Origin: Ophiostoma sp. CBS 140.51
Lineage: Eukaryota > Ascomycota > Sordariomycetes > Ophiostomatales > Ophiostomataceae
Assembly: GCA_029298735.1 (NCBI GenBank)
Contig: JANSLP010000204.1
Span: 1 to 57,627 of the forward strand
Reading direction: 5' to 3'
Length of the DNA: 57,627 nt
The translations under genes were made by a program, and so were the position numbers. Positions within the stretch are counted from its first letter, which is position 1. The number at the start of each line of letters is the position of its first letter. Positions 52,728 through 57,627 of this stretch are shown here, piece after piece. Under the pieces are notes generated by a model. That model was given only the letters and a program-made list of their open reading frames with translations, did no database searches and was not told the origin of the DNA.

Positions 52728-53825
52728 TTAAACCATCTCGGTCATGTCCATCTCAATATCTTTAAACTCATCGCTCTGGTCCTCCATGGCAGCAGCCTCC
52801 TTGGCGACTCCGTCAGCAATCATGTTCCAGTCTCTGGAGATGCGCCAGAGCATGACTTCTATGCCATAATTTTTGTACTGCTCAATCTCGCCCAGCAACG
52901 CCTCCCACAGATCCTTGTTTTTGACAGGGCCATACTTTGTCCGCCAGTTTTTCTCCATCCATGTCTTGGCCCACTTGGTCGACCCTTCCACCACATACTC
53001 GGAATCAGTGCCAATCACCACCAGTTTAAATCCTTCAAGAGACCAGTCCCGGAAGCGCAGGGCGGCAATGACGGCACGCAGCTCGGCCCGGTTGCTGGTC
53101 TGCAAAGCATCATCGCCAAAGGGCCCCTTCTTTTCGAGGCGGCCATGGCAGACGAGGTGGTGCTCATCGGCGGTCATGCCATACCAAAAACCCCAGCCCG
53201 CCCGAGGGTTGGCTTGGCCATTGTTGAGACACGCTCCATCAGTGTAAATAATCGTCGCGGTCTCGTTTTGGTTTTCGGCGAGTGTAAACCGTATGTCACC
53301 TTTACTGTTTATTGATTTGAGGCCAGAGAAGAGGTGCACTGGGATGACATCGGGGACCGGCGGCCGGAATTTGGAGGGGAAGTGCCAGCCGGCGGCTCTC
53401 CGAGGTCCTTCCCGAATAGAAGCGGAAAGGGTCGTCCGTTTATGCTGCTGTGCCGTAATGTCTTCGACTCCGTCGTCGTCGCGCCCGTCGTCGCTCCGAA
53501 ACTCCCAGCCCGGCCGTGCCGTAAAAGAATAGTTATCACCACAGTCTTCGCAGACCATTCGACGATGCCGGTAGCAGACCAGCCGGCCGTCTGGCATCTG
53601 ATAGGGAATGTCCGCGTCGAGGTCGTTGTCGTCGCTAAACTCTACCTCATCCTCATCACTAAACTCTACCTCATCCTCATCACTAAACTCTGCCTCGTCC
53701 TCATCATCCTCGTCCATAAAGCTGTAGTCGACACAGCAGATGAAGCAGTGGACCTCACGGTGCCGGCGACAGACCAGTTTGCCGTTTGGCAGTTCGATGG
53801 GATCGTCAATGTACACCTCGGTCAT
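52728..53825 (-). CDS. RNase H-fold protein with duplicated N-terminal Cys/His module
   Basis: A 365-residue single-exon protein. The C-terminal half is an RNase H1-like domain: YTDGAC (first Asp), TSNRAELRAVIAAL (Glu), GTDSEYVV (second Asp) and NMIADGVAKEAA (last Asp), so all four acidic catalytic positions are present. It should cut RNA in RNA-DNA hybrids. The N-terminal half carries two copies of a short module, LPNGKLVCRRHREVHCFICCVDYSF and MPDGRLVCYRHRRMVCEDCGDNYSF, separated by an acidic EFSDEDEV repeat. The C-x2-H ... C-x2-C pattern suggests metal binding. No hybrid-binding domain of the usual RNase H1 type is seen. The open frame extends to a TTG at 53921; the ATG at 53825 was used. 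Cellular location is unclear. Confidence 0.87.
   Translation of the reverse strand: MTEVYIDDPIELPNGKLVCRRHREVHCFICCVDYSFMDEDDEDEAEFSDEDEVEFSDEDEVEFSDDNDLDADIPYQMPDGRLVCYRHRRMVCEDCGDNYSFTARPGWEFRSDDGRDDDGVEDITAQQHKRTTLSASIREGPRRAAGWHFPSKFRPPVPDVIPVHLFSGLKSINSKGDIRFTLAENQNETATIIYTDGACLNNGQANPRAGWGFWYGMTADEHHLVCHGRLEKKGPFGDDALQTSNRAELRAVIAALRFRDWSLEGFKLVVIGTDSEYVVEGSTKWAKTWMEKNWRTKYGPVKNKDLWEALLGEIEQYKNYGIEVMLWRISRDWNMIADGVAKEAAAMEDQSDEFKDIEMDMTEMV
53634..53708 (-). repeat. 24-bp tandem repeat encoding EFSDEDEV
   Basis: Three imperfect copies of a 24-bp unit inside the RNase H-type gene encode the acidic octapeptide. The copies are nearly identical at DNA level, which suggests recent slippage and likely length polymorphism. 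Confidence 0.85.
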
Positions 53826-54582
53826 TTTGGTTGTTGGCTTTGATGATGATAGAAGATGTGGAGAAAGTGTGCGATGATCAGTGTTGTGGAATATCGCAGT
53901 CAAAAAATATGAGTAGGCCAAAAAAAAAATGTGTAGAGAAAATGTACAGACAGAATGAAATGAAGAGCCCGTTTGTTGTTCTGTTTGTTTGTTTGTTGAG
54001 TGAGTTTCGGGTACTCACCGAAGTCACCGTGAGGAGGGGCTGTTGTGGGGCGGTCGAGCACGGCAGAATGAGCGACCTGAGCAAGATTGTATCAGCAGTC
54101 TCCCGGTGCTCGGCTGGTATAGTATCAGGACAGATAAAGTCGTTTGTTTGCTATGTTCGGATGTTCATGTTCATGCTCATGCTCATACCATGCCCCCCTA
54201 TGTACAGATATGTTCTTTGTTGCCCTTCTCCGCCCAACTGTCCTTCCTAGATCCGTATCATGCGCCAATGTCCAAGTCTATTTTTTTGTAAAATCATTCA
54301 TAATCTTTGTAGGGATGCGAGACCATGTGGCCTTCTTTTGTTGAAATGTACTGTTCTACCCGTCGTTTTCCCTTATCCGCTACCAGGCTTGAGTCGTCGA
54401 GATGTTGAAATATGGTAGGGTCAGAGAACAGTCGGCAATGGAGTGGAAGCCAAGCTAGCATCGACATCGATATGACGCCAGCCTCAGCCAGTGTCAACCA
54501 GAGTAGTACATGTAACTGTCCCCCGTCACTCTGACATCCCTCAATACTCCAGCGCCGCAAGCTCGTCCATGCTCGGCAACAG
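53826..54582. other. Spacer RNase H gene / MIM1
   Basis: Promoter side of the RNase H-type gene and 3' flank of MIM1. Contains a hexamer run (TTCATG/CTCATG) at about 54160-54186. No gene seen. Confidence 0.5.
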
Positions 54583-55038
54583 TCACCGCCGCTCCCGCAC
54601 CTCCACGCCGGGGCCCACCGAATGTGCCTCTCGCCGCGAGAGAGGGAATACCTGTGTCGGTAGTTAGCTTTCTTTCCTCGCTCCGCTCGTTTCTTCTTTA
54701 CTTCCTCGCTCCGCTCGCTTCGTCTTCGCCGGCTTCTCCTCGCCGTCCTCTCGACTTACTCTTGTCCCACTCCACCCCAACCGGAACGCAAACTCGTGTG
54801 CAAACAGCTCGCCAAAACCCATCATCATGCCATTCACAAACGGCAAGAACAGGTTGATTGTCGCGCCGCGGAACAGCGACCACAGCGTCGGCGGCCGATA
54901 CAGAATGATGGGATGATCGGAGGAGGAAGTCGAGGGGGCTTCTGACGATGGGCCGTCTTCCGCGCCCGAGTACTGCTCGCTGTCCGAGTGCATCGTCACG
55001 CCGGACTCGGCCATGGGGTTTGGTGGATCGTCGGACAT
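54583..55038 (-). CDS. MIM1: Mitochondrial import protein 1 (Mim1 / Tom13)
   Basis: Two exons, 55038-54760 and 54651-54583, encode 115 residues. Mim1 is an outer-membrane protein that inserts alpha-helical outer-membrane proteins and helps assemble the TOM complex. Evidence: the conserved block PIILYRPPTLWSLFRGATIN followed by LFLPFVNGMMMGFGELFAHE and FRLGWSGT, which contains the single TM helix with GxxxG-like spacing. The second exon supplies VFPLSRREAHSVGPGVEV, a family-typical end. The 108-nt intron has GTAAGT, GCTAAC and CACAG. The N-terminus is acidic and Ser-rich. The open frame runs 138 codons upstream to a non-ATG; the ATG at 55038 was chosen. Confidence 0.92.
54674..54717 (-). repeat. 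16-bp direct repeats inside the MIM1 intron
   Basis: CGAGCGGAGCGAGGAA (sense) occurs at 54674-54689 and 54702-54717, 28 bp apart, between donor and branch site of the MIM1 intron. Confidence 0.7.
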
Positions 55039-57627
55039 CGTCTCTGTGTGTGGTGGGTGGTGTGTGCGTGGGAAGATGAAGTCGTCACGCTCACGCTCAA
55101 TGGTGGGGTTGCCGTCAGGTAAAGCAAGCGGAAGGGAACTGCAGCTGCTGTCAGCTGTCAGCTTGCAGTGTCGTCGTGTCGTAGTCGAAGTCTCTAACGT
55201 GGAAAAAGTCGAGGTTGGAGTACTCGATGTAGACTCGCGGCGTGTAGAGGGGAAAACGAGAGTCGAGAGATTCGAGAAACCGAGAAATGACGGTAATGGC
55301 CCTGGCCCTAGGGAATTCTCCGCATATCGTAGCTGCTTGCATTTGCTCCAGTAGCCAGCTGGAACAGCAAACAGCCGCCACCCACGGCTAGCTTCGCTCA
55401 ACCGGCTGTGGGGTCGGTGTGCGCCATGCGAAAATCGGTGTATTGGTATCACGTGATACTCACTAACAACGACATGTCTCCAACGTCAATGTCAAAAGCT
55501 CTCCTATTGAGTTTGCCATTGACGCTCGTGAAATGTCCCCATTCTTCATTTTGATTCAAATTTTAGGCGAGGTTTTTACACGATTCCTATATCTCTTCCG
55601 TATTTTATTGAGTCAAAGAAGGCAATATTCGGTACGTCATGACAGCTTCTCGATTTTTTCTATCTTTTCTTTTTTTAATATCTTGAAATTTTTGAATAAA
55701 AATTAGACTCGATGTGCGTAGCCATTTGAGACCTGCGTTCTCCGGATTTTTTGCCCCTTTTCAAACTGGAGAGAATATAACTAAGCAGTTCAATGCGAAA
55801 AATATTTTGTGCTGCACTCCTTTGATTCAATGATGACCTTTTTTCCCGGGGCCACGATCTTTCGTCCGTTCTCACAATGCCCCATATTAGGCGCGTGGTG
55901 GCAAGCGTCGTAGCTTCCTCTCTTCGCCCGTGGCCGAGTACATCGAGTATATAATTTTGTTCTTCTCATCGATTTTTTCTGTCCACGTTTCTGTCTATGC
56001 AGTATCTTGCAGATATCCCATTCTGCTATTTGGGAGCTGTCATCGACCTTGCCATTTTTTGTGCCTTTCTTGTCGCGCCCGTGATTTTGGAGTAGCTCCC
56101 GCGAACGCTCCTTCCGTAAATGGCCATGAGCATCGTGCTTTCCTTTTCTAACTGTCAACCCGGATCTCACTGGCGCGATTTTCCTAACAATTTTCCCAGC
56201 AGCCATCGCTTCGTCCCCTCTTGCACCCCATCCTACGAATCTTGAGGTACTCTCCCTCCCAGACTTGCCTATTGTCCTGGCCCATTATTCTCCCACCATC
56301 CTGGCCCACCCACATACCCATCGCTCTTGCCCAGTATTTTCCCCCACTGCTTTCCCACCTGTTCTTGATTTTCTTTCTCCCTCCCAGTTCTGTCCCGTCG
56401 TCATTTCCTACTGTTTTCTCCCGCTGTTCTTGCCCGCTGTTCTTGCCTAGCGCTTCCCCCCGTTATGGCTCATCGTTCCTGCCGACTGCCATCATTCCTG
56501 CCCAGTGTCCTTGTTCATCGTTCTTGCCCTTGCCCACCGTTCCAGTCCTGCTGCCTACCTCCCCCATTCTTTCCCACCGTTCTTGCCTGGCGCCCCTACC
56601 CATCTTTCTCTTTTTTCGCGCCTTCCCTTCGTATCCCCCCATTGCTCCTTCCCCTTCGTACTTCCCCTTCGTGCTTTCCTTGCGTTTTTTCACTGCCCTT
56701 CGTTCTTTCTCTTCGTTCTTTTACCCCGTTTGTCGCACACCCCAGGTGAGAGCAGGCATTTGTCTGCCCTCAGTGCAGAGCGCCCGCAGGCCATGGCCCT
56801 CTATACCACACCTTCCAAAAGCTTGCACCTTCCAGAGGCCTGCAGTCCGTGGACGCTCCTGCCATATTTCGTAAATCGGAGGAAGCGTTTTAGACCCCCC
56901 CCCGTCCCAGACCATGATGGTGCTATCCCCCATTGCTCAGAAATGGCCATCGCTCTTTCTTTGTTCACGTAGAGGCCATGAGCAACTCTGCTGTATGGTG
57001 CCATATTCATCATCGCACGGCCCCACGCACACCTCAGCTCCTGGAGCTTTCTTTCCACCTCGATCAGCTTCTCTCTTCTTGGCCACGAAGAATGACATCC
57101 CAAACAGCTCTGTGCCCTTTCCTCGAGACAATCTTCTTTTTTTCTTGCCTCCGCAACTTTCCTTTTAACACTTGCCTGCATTGTGATCTTTAATGAGTTG
57201 GGTGACAAAAAATTGGAGACTGAAAGAAGTCTTTCAGCTGTTGACGCGTCGCCACCCACCCAACCGCAAGACATCGCAACACTCTTTGTGATCCCGTCTT
57301 TTAAAAGCTGGATCCCAAGGCTCGCGTGACATCTGTGAGGATGGTCATGGCGAGCGCCCGAAAAAGTATGTGTTTCCCTCCGTCCGGATTTTCCACTGCA
57401 CTCCGGTTTCTTTTTCCTGTCATGATGAGAACGATTCTTGAACAAACGTGTGAGAGCATCTATGCATCTATGATGACATAGCAACGTGCCGAAATCAAGA
57501 AATTCGAATCAAGGGTGACGCCGGAGTGTTTTTTTTTTTTTCGTTGAGCATTTTGGCCTTCCTTTTATACTGGTAAACAGGGTTCGTGGGAGTGGAGTCG
57601 GAGTATTTGGCCAGGTGTCTGTTGGTT
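55039..57627. other. Terminal gene-empty region
   Basis: About 2.6 kb with the MIM1 promoter at the left. A C/T-rich minisatellite-like block lies at about 56245-56735 and T12 at about 57529. No gene is supported. It may be the leader of a plus-strand gene beyond the window, as the skew resembles the leaders of KDM5 and the DUF1688 gene. Confidence 0.5.
56245..56735 (+). repeat. Degenerate pyrimidine minisatellite
   Basis: Many diverged copies of a 12-13-bp unit close to CCGTTCTTGCCC fill the first part. A related CCCTTCGTTCTTT-type unit follows from about 56625. Units vary in length and sequence, so the array looks old. Confidence 0.6.

Noticed and set aside
57230..57275. 5S rRNA-like GGTTGGGTGGGTG on the minus strand
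   Set aside because: Only a short G/T-rich match; the flanks lack the other 5S promoter boxes and stems.
56801..57484. 227-codon minus-strand frame with a coiled-coil-like segment
   Set aside because: It begins at TTG and no upstream exon was found. I cannot exclude a decayed gene, but nothing is recognisable.
1..57627. Transposons, RIP-mutated repeats, CRISPR arrays
   Set aside because: No terminal repeats with transposase or reverse-transcriptase motifs, no block with strong C-to-T/G-to-A decay, and no regularly spaced short repeats.

Overview
The window is nuclear DNA of a filamentous ascomycete. Genes are interrupted by short introns (48-108 nt) with GTRNGT donors, CTAAC/CTGAC-like branch sites and CAG/TAG acceptors. 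Coding DNA is GC-rich while intergenic DNA is AT- or pyrimidine-rich, genes lie on both strands with no operons, and the gene content is Pezizomycotina-typical (DUF3176 membrane protein, DUF1688 protein, KDM5-type demethylase with JmjN-ARID-PHD-JmjC). A Sordariomycete is likely; anything finer is a guess. I see no transposon, virus, rRNA, CRISPR or secondary-metabolite cluster. Almost all recognisable genes are housekeeping genes.

Layout. 0.3-9.9 kb: an acyl-protein-thioesterase-like hydrolase (+), tRNA-Thr(AGT) (-), a small three-TM protein (+), an aldo-keto reductase (-), mitochondrial NADH-cytochrome b5 reductase MCR1 (+) and a SET-domain protein with a hydrophobic N-terminus (+). 10-22 kb: a Cdk-activating-kinase-like kinase (-), a 953-aa predicted mitochondrial protein with eight 32-aa repeats (+), a His-rich small protein (-) and a DUF3176 membrane protein (-). 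21.7-26.5 kb is gene-empty and ends in a pyrimidine-rich leader. 26.5-34.6 kb: KDM5 histone demethylase and TAF6 (both +). 36.5-41.7 kb: a six-exon sugar transporter (+), then SF3a subunit 3 (-) and eIF4A-III/FAL1 (+), which are divergent across about 366 bp. 41.7-48.0 kb is a second gene-empty, pyrimidine-skewed block. 48.0-55.0 kb: a DUF1688/URC4-like protein (+), OXA1 (-), an RNase H-type protein with a duplicated Cys/His module (-) and MIM1 (-). The last 2.6 kb holds a degenerate pyrimidine minisatellite and no gene I can support.

Themes. Several products act in mitochondria: MCR1 and MIM1 at the outer membrane, OXA1 in the inner membrane, and probably the repeat protein. Others act in chromatin, transcription or RNA processing: KDM5, TAF6, SF3a3, eIF4A-III and the kinase. 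Exon structures were assembled by hand from splice signals and reading-frame continuity. Start codons were chosen as the first ATG consistent with the family; many longer open frames begin at non-ATG codons and were trimmed.

I found no clearly undescribed multi-gene system. The most interesting single items are the 8 x 32-aa repeat protein, a SET-domain gene whose stop-free 48-nt intron splits the presumed catalytic tyrosine codon, the RNase H protein with its duplicated N-terminal module, and the divergent SF3a3/eIF4A-III pair.
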